Positions 33,040 to 44,799 of a DNA stretch of 64,000 nt are shown piece after piece. Position 1 is the first letter of the stretch, and every line of letters starts with the position of its first letter. The notes under the pieces are model-generated. The model was not told where the DNA came from. It did no database searches and was given only the letters and a program-made list of their open reading frames with translations. The position numbers were made by a program, and so were the translations under genes. Origin of the DNA: Motacilla alba alba (taxonomy: Eukaryota; Chordata; Aves; Passeriformes; Motacillidae); contig NW_024037374.1 in assembly GCF_015832195.1 (NCBI RefSeq), forward strand, positions 4,627,331 through 4,691,330, in the 5' to 3' direction.

Positions 33040-33762
33040 ACCTGTAGAATTTCTTCCCACTGAGTTGTTTATGGGAACTGATGGCTTGAGCTGGGTGAGG
33101 AGGGGGAACTCTACGTTTTTGGGAGTTTCTCTGGCAGGGAAGGGCGGGGGTGGGGCAGGGATACCAGGAGATTTGGGCTGGGGGCAGCTCCAAGCTTGCT
33201 CTCGCTCTCTTGGCACTGGAGGGGACACAGGCTGGGGAGGGAATTTGCCACAAGACTCCATCTCTGCTGCCTTCTCCTACCACCACAGTGACCCAGCAGG
33301 AAACCTTTCTTCTGCTGCTGGGCCCCGCATCCCCCTGCCCTGCCAGGGCATCCCCCAGGTTCCAGCTATGTGCCGTGGAGTTTCTGATATATCGTGTCCA
33401 CCACCCTGGAATTTTTTGCTCATCCCTGCCCTTCCATCCTGCTGCTCCCGAGAGTCCTGCTGGGTTACGGGGCTCGGCTGCCCCAGGGTTTGTGAAGCAA
33501 AGCCTCTCCTCCATCCCTCCCCGTCTCGGCCCAGCCGCCATTGCCGCTGCTCCCCGAGCCCGCGCCGGAGCGCCCCCTGCAGCCCGTGGGGATCACTGCA
33601 CCGGCCCTGCCCGCCGGGAGCCAGCAGCGCCCCTGCTGGCTGTGCCCGGAACTGCGCCAGAGGGGAAAGCGCCGCAGCCCAAAGGCTGGGACTGGGTTCC
33701 TGCTCCTGCTCTTGGGAATGCTGCAGCTGCTGGGGTTTCGTGTGCCTTGTGACACACACGGG
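33040..33762. other. Unassigned GC-rich sequence downstream of pol
   Basis: Open in several frames because of base composition. No recognised domain. Could be ERV 3' sequence. Confidence 0.3.
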
Positions 33763-33855
33763 TAAAGAACTGTTATTACTATTCCTATAGCTTTGCCTGA
33801 GAGCCCCTTAATCTCAAAATTATAATAATTCGAAGTGGCAGGGGTTCTCCATTCC
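33763..33855 (-). mobile_element. LTR fragment, family B
   Basis: The reverse complement matches 57490-57575 of the element at 57421-58114 (shared AAGAACTGTTATT and AAAATTATAATAATTC). Confidence 0.65.
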
Positions 33856-34073
33856 AAGTGGGGCTATCATGCCTTCCCTAGCAGACAGCTGTCTCGTAAA
33901 GCAGGGCAAGGTGTTTCAGTGCCATGGATCACAGATGCTGTTCCCCCTGGAAGGACTGTTCCCCCCCCATCCCCTCTGAGGAGCTGAGCAGAAGGAGCTC
34001 ACAGGGTGGATGGCCTGTAAAGCAGCTTTTGCCTTCAGATGCTGAAAGTCTGCTTGGCAATGGCCCTGCTCAC

Positions 34074-34227
34074 CTGAGTTCTTCTGCACCTATGCATGGC
34101 GAAGCAGAAGCCCATGCTTTATGGCCCTCTTTACATCTTCCACAATTGTAATTCCTTGGAAGACCTGTTGAAGGGTATTCCTCAACACGGATTCCATGGC
34201 CCTTGCAATTTCCTCCTCTTTGTTTCC
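34074..34227 (-). pseudogene. Coiled-coil exon, unit 1 (degenerate)
   Basis: Bounded by AG and GT like its sisters and beginning NKEEEIARAMESVL, but 154 nt long (not phase-preserving) with an in-frame TAG near the end. Confidence 0.55.
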
Positions 34228-35187
34228 TGTTATGAAAGAACAAGGTCACAGGGTCACTGATGTTTCCTCCTTGAGCAGAAGACCAGCTATCTGACACAAG
34301 CATGCCCAAAGGCTCTGATTTAACCTCCCTGGCAGAGGGTCTCTCCTCAGGGCTCTCCTCTGGGTGGTTTTTTCCTTCCTGATTCCCCCTTAGAAATCCT
34401 CACCTCACAGGAATTCCATTTGGCCATGAAGGCACAATCTGGAAATGGTTTTCTCTTTCTCCCCACATTTTTAGCAGGGAGGGGACAAGAAACCCAGAAC
34501 AAGTTTTCATCCCTTTTCAAAGTCTCATTTCTGCTTTCTGTAGCCCAATAAATGAAGAGCTCCAGCTTTGAAGTGGGCCACACAATTCCAAGCCCACAAT
34601 GGCTTGAGCCAGCAGGAATTGCAGGGGTTTCCCTGGACTCGCCTGGGCTGCTCCTTGCCCTGGCTTTGCTGGCTGCAGCTGGAGCACAAACAGGACCCAC
34701 GGCCAGGGAAGGCCGATCCCTCCTCAGCTGTCCCTGCCCTGGGGCCAGAGGCTGTTCCCAACACACTTTGTGTGCTGCCTGAGCCAGGCCCAGGGGCACA
34801 GTCTGGGGCCAGCCAGGCCCACACTGGAGGCTGTGCCCCAGCTGACCCTTCCCTGCACCAGCACCAGCTCCTGCAGGCAGAGCTGCTCTCCACAGGCCCT
34901 ACGCTCACACACACATCCAGGCTCTGCTCAGGGAAGCTCCTCTCCCTGCTGATCATCAACAGGGAAACAAGGCTGAGCTCACATGGGCCCCAGCATGGCA
35001 CCTGGAGTGGGGCAGCAGGAGAAGGGCAGGGGGAAAGGGAGAGAGACTGGGACAGGACTTCAAGGGGGGACCCTTAGCAAGTATCAGACAGTGAGAGAAC
35101 TCCCAGCACACACCCTCTGCAAAGGTGAAGGACTGAAGAGGGATTTTGACCCTCTGCACCAGCAGAGAACACTTCAGCATGGAGATG

Positions 35188-35544
35188 TGTGGCAGCAGCT
35201 CTCAGGCTACAGAGAGCAGCACGACTTTCCAAGGCATTGTGCTGGAAAAGACCGTGAGAAGATCAGAGAGAAGAATGAGAAATAATTCTAATCCTCACTT
35301 GCTGCATCAGTTGTTGTGAACATGTGGAATGTGTTATGGAGATTTGTCAACCAAAGGGTGGTTTCTTAATTAGCCAATGGTAATGGTGTTTGGACTGGAG
35401 GACTAATTAGGACAACTTGTATTGTAACTGTCTGTAAAAGCAATGGGTTTCTTAATAAGTTTAGGATAATAAAGGGATTGATCAGCCTTCTGTGAATCAC
35501 GGAGTCAATGCTAATTGTTACGCGCCTGGGGGCCTGTGACAACA
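35188..35544 (+). mobile_element. Short solo LTR (357 bp) in unit 1
   Basis: TGTGGCAGC to GACAACA, flanked by an imperfect 6-bp duplication (GAGATG/GAGGAG). Units 2 and 3 continue without it (CATGGAGGTGTTTCAG), giving empty sites. ATAATAAAGG near 35466 is the poly(A) signal. Confidence 0.75.
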
Positions 35545-35705
35545 GAGGAGTTTCAGTGCCATGGATCACAGAAGCTGTTCCCCATGGAAGGACTGTCCCT
35601 CTCCATCCCCTCTGAGGAGCTGAGCAGGAGGAGCTCACAGGCTGGATGGCCTGTAGAGCAGCTTCTGCCTTCAGATGGATCAAAGTCTGTTAGGCAGTGG
35701 CTTAC

Positions 35706-35867
35706 CTGAGTTCTCCAGTTCTGCTCTGCAAAGCTGAAGCTCATCCTTTGTAGTCTCCAGACATTCCTCTACATCTTGTTGCAGAGTTCGAATTCTTCGG
35801 GAGAGCTCCCGGAAGCTCTTCTTCAACTTGGATTCCAGGGCCCTTGCAATTTCCTCCTCTACATATC
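35706..35867 (-). CDS. Putative coiled-coil exon, unit 2
   Basis: A 162-nt phase 1-1 exon with clean AG and GTAAGC borders. It encodes a charged helical segment (EEEIARALESKLKKSFREL to DELQLCRAELENS) with heptad-like Leu/Ile/Val spacing. It is part of an unidentified minus-strand gene with repeated exons. Conservation of frame and splice sites among units 2-4 supports coding; the protein family is not recognised. Confidence 0.5.
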
Positions 35868-36134
35868 CTGTGATGAAAGAACAAGGTCACAGAGTCACTG
35901 ATGTTTCCTCCTTGAGCAGGAGACCAGCTATCTGACACAAGCATGCCCAAAGGCTCTGATTTAACCTCCCTGGCAGAGGGTCTCTCCTCAGGGCTCTCCT
36001 CTGGGTGGTTTTTTCCTTCCTGATTCCCCCTTAGAAATCCTCACCTCACAGGAATTCCATTTGGCCATGAAGGCACAATCTGGAAATGGTTTTCTCTTTC
36101 TCCCCACATTTTTAGCAGGGAGGGGACAAGAAAC

Positions 36135-37437
36135 TGTCGTGGTTTGAGAGGAAATGAGTTTTTGGGAGGTGGTAGTGGTCAAACCAATAGGTGCCCAGAT
36201 GTGGATATTGGCACCTGGTTTGACCATTGAGGATATGGATCCGCCTCTGAGAACACAGGGGTTAAAAGCGAGAGCTCCCAGGGGTCGCTCTCTCTTGGTT
36301 CCGGTGGATGGAGGAGTTCAGACCTCCCCTGCCCAGCTTCGGGCTGGGTGGGGGAGGGGAAACCACACGGCCGAGGGAGGTAGGCCAGAGCCTTGGAAGA
36401 AACGGAAGGGTGGAAGAACTCGGAGAGGTAGTGGGCAGCCCCCCTTTCTCAAAGAGAGAGAGAGAGAGAGAGAGGTGCCAGTGCTATCTTGAAATTCGAT
36501 AGCACTGGCCTGGCCGGGGAAGAGAAGGGGGGGGCCCCACAAGGGAAGAGTGCCCGGAGTTCAAGATAAGCAGAGACTGTGATTTTAACCCTTCTGTGAG
36601 ACGATGGAAAACCTTGCAAATGCTGATCCTCCGGGAGCTGAGGGAGGAGAGAAACGGATAAGAAGGAATGTGCAAGTGTGATGCAGAGTGGTGTAAGTGA
36701 AGAAGGACTGGGAGAAGTTGAGAGAATCCTAGGTGGAGGAGATGATGGAGTGGCTTTTGGCTGGACTTTTCTTGTATAGCCATGGATAGAACCTTTCCTG
36801 TAATACAGAGACTGCATTTTAGGGGGAGGCTGCGCCAAAGGAGTGATGTGAGCGGAGACGACAGGTGATGAAGTGCTGGTGAGACCCCTCGGCCCCAGGG
36901 GGTGAAATATTGGGGGGGACTGGTGTCCCGAAATGAGGTGAGAGACTGTCGTTCTCTTCTGGAACTGGGCAAGGCAACCTTGAAAGGGGAAACCCTAAAA
37001 GCAGCTCTGGTCCATGTGCAGTGGTGAGAGCACTGAACATGGAAGGAAGAAGTCACGACGTGCAGTTGCGGAGTGACGGGGATTTACCTGTGGTGGCACA
37101 AGGAGGGCTCCTTCTCTCCTTGATGAAATGAGAGGTGATTGTCGGAAGGGTGGAGATGGACTGAGTTGATTATCTGAAGGGTGATGGACTGGATTAAGAT
37201 CTAAGGTTTTGTGATATTCTGTAAGAATTGAGTGGGGGGAGGAGAAATGTTTGAAAGGTTTTCCATTCTGCTCTGTGTGTTAATTTTATTGTAATTGTGT
37301 AATAATAAAGGTTTTTTTTCCTTTTGTTGCAAGTGGAGTCCTGCTTTGCTCTGTCTCTGATCACATCTCACAGCAGACACCAGGGAAGATGGGTTTTCAT
37401 GGGGGCACTGGCATTGGGCAAGGCTCAAACCATGACA
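36135..37437 (+). mobile_element. 1.3-kb solo LTR, family A copy 2
   Basis: TGTCGTGGTTTGA to TCAAACCATGACA with a perfect 5-bp duplication GAAAC (36130-36134 and 37438-37442). Tandem units 1 (34489) and 3 (about 38725) read straight through AAGAAACCCAGAACAAG, proving the pre-insertion sequence. Poly(A) signal AATAAAGG near 37304; a (GA)n tract near 36450. Confidence 0.95.
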
Positions 37438-38296
37438 GAAACCCAGAACAAGTTTTCATCCCTTTTCAAAGTCTCATTTCTGCTTTCTGTAGCCCAATAA
37501 ATGAAGAGCTCCAGCTTTGAAGTGGGCCACACAATTCCAAGCCCACAACGGCTGGAGCCAGCAGGAATTGCAGGGGTTTCCCTGGACTCGCCTGGGCTGC
37601 TCCTTGCCCTGGCTTTGCTGGCTGCAGCTGGAGCACAAACAGGACCCACGGCCAGGGAAGGCCGATCCCTCCTCAGCTGTCCCTGCCCTGGGGCCAGAGG
37701 CTGTTCCCAACACACTTTGTGTGCTGCCTGAGCCAGGCCCAGGGGCACAGTCTGGGGCCAGCCAGACCCACACTGGAGGCTGTGCCCCAGCTGACCCTTC
37801 CCAGCACCAGCACCAGCTCCTGCAGGCAGAGCTGCTCTCCACAGGCCCTGCGCTCACAGACACATCCAGGCTCTGCTCAGGGAAGCTCCTCTCCCTGCTG
37901 ATCATCAACAGGGAAACAAGGCGGAGCTCACATGGGCCCCAGCATGGCACCTGGAGTGGGGCAGCAGGAGAAGGGCAGGGGGAGAGGGAGAGAGACTGGG
38001 ACAGGACTTCAAGGGGGGACCCTTAGCAAGTATCAGGCAGTGAGGGAACTCCCAGCACACACCCTCTGCAAAGGTGAGGGACTGAAGAGGGACTCTGACT
38101 ACCTGAACCTGCCGAGAACACTTCAGCATGGAGGTGTTTCAGTACCATGGGTCACAGAAGCTGTTCCCCATGGAAGGACTGTCCCTCCCCATCCCCTCTG
38201 AGGAGCTGAGCAGGAGGAGCTCACAGGCTGGTTAGCCTGTAGAGCAGCTTTTGCCTTCAAGTGGATGAAAGTCTGCTTGGCAATGATCCTGCTCAC

Positions 38297-38461
38297 CTGA
38301 GTTCTTCTCCAGTTCTGCTCTGAAAAGCTGAAGCTCATCCTTTGTGGTCTCTGGCCATTCCTCTACATCTTCTGCCACAATTCGGATTCTTCGGGAGAGC
38401 TCCCGGAGTTTCATATTCATCTTGGCTTTCATGGCCCTTGCAATTTCCTCCTCTACATATC
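38297..38461 (-). CDS. Putative coiled-coil exon, unit 3
   Basis: A 165-nt phase 1-1 exon (acceptor TCACAG, donor GTGAGC) encoding EEEIARAMKAKMNMKLREL to DELQLFRAELEKNS. Differences from unit 2 are mostly in-frame substitutions plus one 3-bp length change, as expected if the frame was under selection. Confidence 0.5.
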
Positions 38462-39585
38462 CTGTGATGAAAGAACAAGGTCACAGGGTCACTGATGTTT
38501 CCTCCTTGAGCAGGAGACCAGCTATCTGACACAAGCATGCCCAAAGGCTCTGATTTAACCTCCCTGGCAGAGGGTCTCTCCTCAGGGCTCTCCTCTGGGT
38601 GGTTTTTTCCTTCCTGATTCCCCCTTAGAAATCCTCACCTCACAGGAGTTCCATTTGGCCATGAAGGCACAATCTGGAAATGGTTTGCCCTTTACCCTCA
38701 CACTTTTAGCAGGGAGGGGACAAGAAACCCAGAACAAGTTTTCATCCCTTTTCAAAGTCTCATTTCTGCTTTCTGTAGCCCAATAAATGAAGAGCTCCAG
38801 CTTTGAAATGGGCCACACAATTCCAAGCCCACCAATGGCTGGAGCCAGCAGGAATTGCAGGGGTTTTCCCTGGACTCTCCTGGGCTGCTCCTTGCCCTGG
38901 CTTTGCTGGCTGCAGCTGGAGCACAAACAGGACCCACGGCTAGGGAAGGCCGATCCCTCCTCAGCTGTCCCTGCCCTGGGGCCAGAGGCTGTTCCCAACA
39001 CACTTTGTGTGCTGCCTGAGCCAGGCCCAGGGGCACAGTCTGGGGCCAGCCAGGCCCACACTGGAGGCTGTGCCCCAGCTGACCCTTCCCAGCACCAGCA
39101 CCAGCTCCTGCAGGCAGAGCTGCTCTCCACAGGCCCTGCGCTCACACACACATCCAGGCTCTGCTCAGGGAAGCTCCTCTCCCTGCTGATCATCAACAGG
39201 GAAACAAGGCTGAGCTCACATGGGCCCCAGCATGGCACCTGGAGTGGGGCAGCAGGAGAAGGGCAGGAGGAAAGGGAGACAGACATTGCACAGGACTTCA
39301 AGGGCGAACCCTTAGCAAGTATCAGGCAGTGAGAGAACTCCCAGCACACAGCCTCTGCAATGGTGAGGGACTGAAGAGGGACTCTGACCACCTGAACCTG
39401 CCGAGAACACTTCAGCATGGAGGTGTTTCAGGGCCATGGGTCACAGAAGCTGCTCCCCATGGAAGGACTGTCCCTCCCCAGTCCCTCTGAGGAGCTGAGC
39501 AGGAGGAGCTCACAGGGTGGATGGCCTGTAGAGCAGCTTCTGCCTTCAGATGGATCAAAGTCTGCTTGGCAATGGCCCTGCTCAC

Positions 39586-39744
39586 CTGAGTTCTTCTCCA
39601 GCTCTGCTCTGATCTCCTCACTCTGTTTGGACTCTAAGTTTTTGAAATCTTCATGCAAAGCTTTCATTTCATTGTTGAGGTCCTGGAAGGCCTCGTGTAT
39701 TTTGGATTCCACGGCCTTCTTGGTCTCGTCACTCTCTCTCCTTC
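39586..39744 (-). CDS. Putative coiled-coil exon, unit 4
   Basis: A 159-nt phase 1-1 exon (acceptor CTACAG, donor GTGAGC). It encodes RRESDETKKAVESKIHEAF to SEEIRAELEKNS. Its C-terminal EIRAELEKNS matches units 2-3 while the N-terminal half is diverged, so it is an older paralogous exon of the same gene. Confidence 0.5.
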
Positions 39745-40832
39745 CTGTAGGAAAAGACTGGTGTTAGTGGGAAACTGACATTTCTCCCTTGAGCGGGAGA
39801 CCACCCATCCTCTCTGAGGATGCTCATATCCTCCTTTTTTGAAGTCTCTTCTTGAGGGTCTCTTTTTAGATCTTGCAAGAGGTTGATTTTTTTCTTCCTG
39901 TCTCTGGAGAAACAATCACTTCAGAGGAATTAAGCACTGTGCTCAAGGTGCAATCCAGAAATAGATGCTTTTCATGCTTTATTTCTTTGTTCAGAGGACA
40001 AACCAAAAGCTCAGACTGAGTTCCCTCATGTCCTGCCTGTTTATCAATTTGTTTTCTCCAGACCTCTTTTTCTTAAATCATCCTTTCTAACTCAGCAGCC
40101 TTGGAAATAAATTCACTCATCCCTGAGAAACAGAGATGTGGGATTCACGGGCTGATGCACCTGCGGGCACCACCTACCACTACCCTGGCTTTCAAATCCT
40201 GTTCCAACAGGAGTTTGCTCTGGGAAGAAACCTTGGCCTCCCTACTGTAGCCCCAGTGTTCTTCCAGACATGGAGACCTTTTGTCTAACAGCTTTTTCCT
40301 GATGAAAGGAGTCTTGGCACAACTGAGAGCCCTTCTAAACATGGGTTTGGAACTCCTGTGCAGCTGGTGAGGAATACTGGGAGGAACCCCATGGCCTCCT
40401 CACTGCCCAAAGGCCTGGACATGGGGGAGAGCCCAGGCCAAGCTAAATTCCAATGCGCCTTGAGGGAATGACATTCCCCTGCCAACATCCCAGCTGGAAA
40501 GAGCAGGGGCAGGAGAACAGCTGGCCTTAGAATCCAGGGGGTGGGATCCAGCAGAGGCCAGGCTGTGCTGGTCTGTGCTGGGAAAAGCCCACTGCTGGGA
40601 CATCTCTGCACCCTGGGATCCCGGGGTCCTGGGCATCTGCATGGGGATGGGCAACATAACAAGGGACTGGCTGGAGGCCTCTGGAAATGGGAATTTATGG
40701 ACAGGTGGGATTGCTTGATCTGACTGCACTGGGCCCTCATGCATGACAGGCCTCTGGATCTCCTTCCTGCTTGGCAGGGTTTAGTTTCCAGGTAGTGTGG
40801 GCAAGGACTGGCACTCACCTGCACAGAAAGGC

Positions 40833-41233
40833 TCCTCCCTTTGGTCCCTGTAGCTAAACCCAGGGTGAGATTCCTCCTTTCCTGTTCAAAGAAAGCAAAG
40901 GAAATCCCAGAAGGGATGTGCTATGTCTTTGAAATTGCTACCAATTGCAAGGATCATCCACTGCTAGAGTAGGATGTGTCAAAGGTCACCCCTCTGACCA
41001 AACTGATCCCACCCCAAGGTTAAGGCCTTCTGCTGTGCTCTGGAAGGGATTCTGCAGGCAGCGTGCCCAGGGGAGAGACCTGCACTGGCCTCACTTCTCT
41101 CAGGGATAACACATCCCATCCCAAGGGTTCCCAAGGATGGCCACAGACAAGAGCAATGGGGCCTAACACACTTACTTGATCCGGTGAATGTCCTTTTCAT
41201 CCATTCCTTAGCTGTATTCCATCTCGTTTCTGG
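40833..41233 (-). CDS. Candidate upstream exons of the coiled-coil gene
   Basis: Two exon-like segments. One is at about 41179-41233 (acceptor TGTCCAG, donor GTAAGT; encodes TRWNTAKEWMKRTFTGS; phase 1-1). The other, a 29-nt segment near 40820-40850, has acceptor CTACAG and donor GTGAGT. The phases are compatible between 41947 and 41179 only. Weak evidence. Confidence 0.3.
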
Positions 41234-41890
41234 ACATCAGGTACATATGAAAATAAAATCAGAAAGAAAACCAGGACATTTAGCAAGGACCTTTCCCCAG
41301 GGAACTCCAGGACTGCACTGAGCAGGTTCTGGGCCAGAACACATCCCACAGCTGGCCCAGGAGCCGTGAGCTCCTGTGGACCAGGAGCCCCACAGCAGTG
41401 CTGGGGGGTTCCTGACCCTCAGGCCCACTGAGGCTCTCCTGGGCCAGGAGCTGCCTCAGCTGCCACAGCACTCAGGCACCACACAGGTGCCCCAGTCCCA
41501 CCAGAGCACAGCCACTCACCAGAGGGTGAGACTCTTCTGCCGCACACTCCCGGAGTGGAGAGGGACCTCCCAGGCCCCTTCACTGTCCCTTGACACATTC
41601 ATTTCAGCCTGACCCTCAAAGCCCTGCTCAGCAACACCCCCCCTAGAGTAGGACATGTCCCCGGTTAAAGAAGGTCACCCCTCTGACCAAACTGCTCCCA
41701 CCCCAAAGGCCAGGCCTTCTGCTGTGCTCTGGAAGGGGTTCTGCAGGTAATGTGCTCAGGGCAGAGACCTCCACTGGCCTCACTTCTCTCAGGGATAACA
41801 CATCCCATCCCATCCCATCCAAGGGTTCCCAAGGATGGCCACAGACAAGAGCAATGGGATCCATGCGTCCACTCTCACTTATGGACCTAC

Positions 41891-41947
41891 CTGAGTATCT
41901 CTGGGCACGCCTCAAGTAGCTCATTTTTTCCAGCCACTTCTTTGTCT
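41891..41947 (-). CDS. Candidate exon TKKWLEKMSYLRRAQRYS
   Basis: A strong pyrimidine-rich acceptor (TTTTTCTTTTCAG) and donor GTAGGT bound a frame ending in phase 1, matching the next candidate exon downstream. Probably upstream part of the same minus-strand gene. Confidence 0.35.
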
Positions 41948-43599
41948 GAAAAGAAAAAGTGAAAAAGAGGAAGCTTCACTATGGTTTTTCCCTAAGGATA
42001 TAAAAAGCTCATTTCAGATCTTTTTGGGGACACATATGTCCTTTATACTACTCAAACCTCTGATCTCCTCAGGGTTTTTTAATTTACTGGTTTTTCCTTC
42101 CATCACTGTCTACACAAGTAATACAACTCTTAGCAAAAAATTTAGCCATGTCCTCGTTTCTTGTTACCTGTATCCTTTTTTCAATAATCACTCTGCAATG
42201 CAAGAGAAAAGAGGGTCAAAATCTCTGTGGTGGGCACAGAACTGGAGAAGCTAACACAGTTGATAAGATGCTCTGCTGTACTCCCAGCTGATCCCTAACC
42301 CATCTTGTCTGCCCTGGAGCTCTGAGAATTCTCACATACACCATCTTCCTTGGTCAATATTAGGACCTTTTGCAGAGTGCAGAACCTGGTGTTCAACCCC
42401 AGCCACCATTTTCCACAAAGGAAAGGGACCATTTTCCATTCCTTCAGACTCAAATCCTGGAGGGTATCCTGAACAACTATGAAGAAATCTATGGAGAAAG
42501 GACAAGTGACCTTGGCTGGCTGCCAGATGCCCACCAAACTTCTCTCACTCCCCCTCCTCAAATGGAAAGAAGGAAAAAATACAACTGAAGAGCTCACATA
42601 AAGCCTGGGACATCCTCTCCAGTTGCCATCATGGACAAACCAGACTCGACTTGGGGACCATTGCTTTGCTTTCTCAGCAATTCCCAACAGAGCAGCAAGC
42701 CAAGAAACAAAGACAAAACTGAAACCACCCCACTGCCACTCTCCCCTCTCCTGGTTGTGAACACCCCTGGTGCAGGTGGCTGGGGAAGCTGCAGTGCCAG
42801 ATGCAAGCTGAGCTCCAGGGGGAGCCGGAGACAAGAGCTGCCAACAAAGCACAACAAAGAGTGAAAACACCACCAAGAGTGGTGGCACAGCTGGGGAAGG
42901 GACACCGAGAGACCCAGCAGATCTGAGGGCCTGGGAGGAAGAGCCAGACTTGAGCCTTGGGCATGCAGATTGTGAGGGGATAAAACTGAGCTGCTCCCTT
43001 GCTGGGGGAACAGCTCAGCCTGTTCCTGTGTTACTGCACTGGGAATAAATGGCTTTATGGAATCAGACAGCTGAGACTGCTCTGGGAACCCTGGGCTGGA
43101 ACCAGGGAGGACACAGGGGCTGGGTGTGGGGAGTCCAGCAGGGCCCACTGGGGCACTGCAGCCACTGCTGTGGAGGGGCTCTGGTCCCAGCACTGAACAC
43201 CTCTGCTGGCTGGAGGGTGATGGCCAGAGAGCCTCGGGAAGGCTCAGACTGGGAAGTTTCCTAAATATCCTCTTCTGCACAGCTGGCTGCAGAAAGCAGG
43301 GCCCTGCTGACCCTTCCAGCAAAGCCGCCTGTCCCTTCTGAGCACATCCATCAGAGCAGCAGGGACGAGGTGAAGGCACAAACAGGGACTGCTCAGGAGT
43401 GAGGAAAGGTCTGCTCAGGGCACAGCTCACTGCCGAGCTCTGCTCTTCCTCTCCTTCTTGCACTCCCTTTCCCTGGGCTGTCTGCTCCTTGTGACTTTCT
43501 GTTCTCTTTGCCCAGGGCCATGTTCCAGAGAAGGAGGAGGACCTGGACTGAATTAAGGAAGCCCTTGCCAAAAGCTGCTGCATGTCAAGAAAGCTTTCC

Positions 43600-44580
43600 T
43601 GGTGTTCAAGGGGAGGATAGACCTGGGTGAGGAAAGGAGCTCCACTGAGGATTAGAAGTAGAGAAGTGCCAGCAGGAACCCAAGAGAAGTCACAGCCCCA
43701 GGGCCCACGGCTGTCCCAGGGGTCTGACTGAAGGCATCAGACAGGAAATGCCAGGGGTGCTTTGCCAGGACTGAGCCCTGCTCTGTCTCCTCATTTTTGC
43801 TCTTTTGCTCTGGTCTGAAAGGAGGGAAAGCATACAAATGGCATAAACCACTCCGGGTTTGAGGTGTTTTCTCCTGCGAGCAGAGCAATAGCGGGATGGC
43901 TTCTCAAACAGTAACAGTGAACAGATGATGTGCACATGGAGCTGCCCTGGATGTGCCTCTGCCACTGATAACTGATTACAAATTACAAATTAGACTTCTT
44001 GAATTATGCATTGAATGTAATACAACATTAATACCAGTATTTGAGTGAAATCCAGGTGGATTGTATGAGTGGTGGTGAAATTTCATTATGCTTTGTCTGG
44101 GGTGCCAAGGTGAGCTATTTAATTTTATATTATGAAGATCCACTCACTCCATGAAATAATTATTCATTATATATTCAGACTAAACATTTTTCGGATCAGC
44201 CAGGACAAAGAAACAAACAATTTTCCATAATATGTTCATGGCATCCAGCATGTGCCTAATCAATATGCTACTTGCTTTTGACTTTTCTCCCTTTTAATGT
44301 GCAGCAAGAGTCACGGCAACATTTTTTGCTATCAGACAAAAAACCTATTAAATAAATAAGGCCTGAATTGATAATTTTTTCTCCTTGTAGGAAGGATTTA
44401 GGAGCTGGATTAGTGTCTGTAGACAGTGGGGGGGAAGGGACAATGGACTTTGAACGGGAATTCTATGAAATATTAACTTTGTGGTCTCCCTCCAACCCTT
44501 CTTGATTGGTCCCTCACCCTCAGCAGCACAGCTGGGCCTTGATGAGGCAAAGACACTGAAAGCCCTGGGGGCCCTGGAGG
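43600..44580. other. Unassigned, AT-rich from about 43970
   Basis: No recognised exon. A possible intron of the minus-strand gene. Confidence 0.3.
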
Positions 44581-44589
44581 GCAGCAGGG

Positions 44590-44765
44590 CTCTTTCAAAC
44601 CTCAGCAAAGCCCCGTGAAGGCTCCAGGATGGTCCAGGGAGCTTTTCCCACTCAGTCCCCTCTGGCAGAACTGGACACGGCACTTGAGGGGCCTCAGCAG
44701 TGCCCAGCCCAGGGACGGTCACTGCCCGGGAAGCCTTGTGAGGAGGGGCTGTCACTGCTGTCCAT
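44590..44765 (-). repeat. CR1 LINE fragment (minus)
   Basis: CAGAACTGGACACGGCACTTGAGG and the GCCTCAGCAGTGCCCAGC stretch resemble the reverse complement of the CR1 3' region (compare 51330-51375). Confidence 0.5.
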
Positions 44766-44799
44766 TGCCAACAGCGATTCCACGGGCCTTGCCCAGAGG

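Larger units (their letters stand above)
33911..39750 (-). repeat. Tandem ~1.28-kb segmental duplication (three units plus an older partial unit)
   Basis: Units begin with the GTGTTTCAGNGCCATGG motif at about 33911, 35548, 38134 and 39423. Without the two inserted LTRs the spacing is about 1.28 kb. Units 1-3 are very similar; unit 4 is clearly more diverged. Each contains one coiled-coil exon on the minus strand. Confidence 0.85.

Noticed and set aside
33038..33857. ORFs up to 291 codons downstream of pol
   Set aside because: Open in all frames because of GC content; no retroviral or host motif.
42295..42888. 197-codon ORF beginning with a signal-peptide-like sequence
   Set aside because: The apparent initiator is GTG, not ATG, and the frame overlaps another hydrophobic frame.
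42594..43583. 329-codon minus-strand ORF with a hydrophobic stretch
   Set aside because: GC-rich, hydrophobic in more than one frame, no recognisable domain, and no clear splice context.
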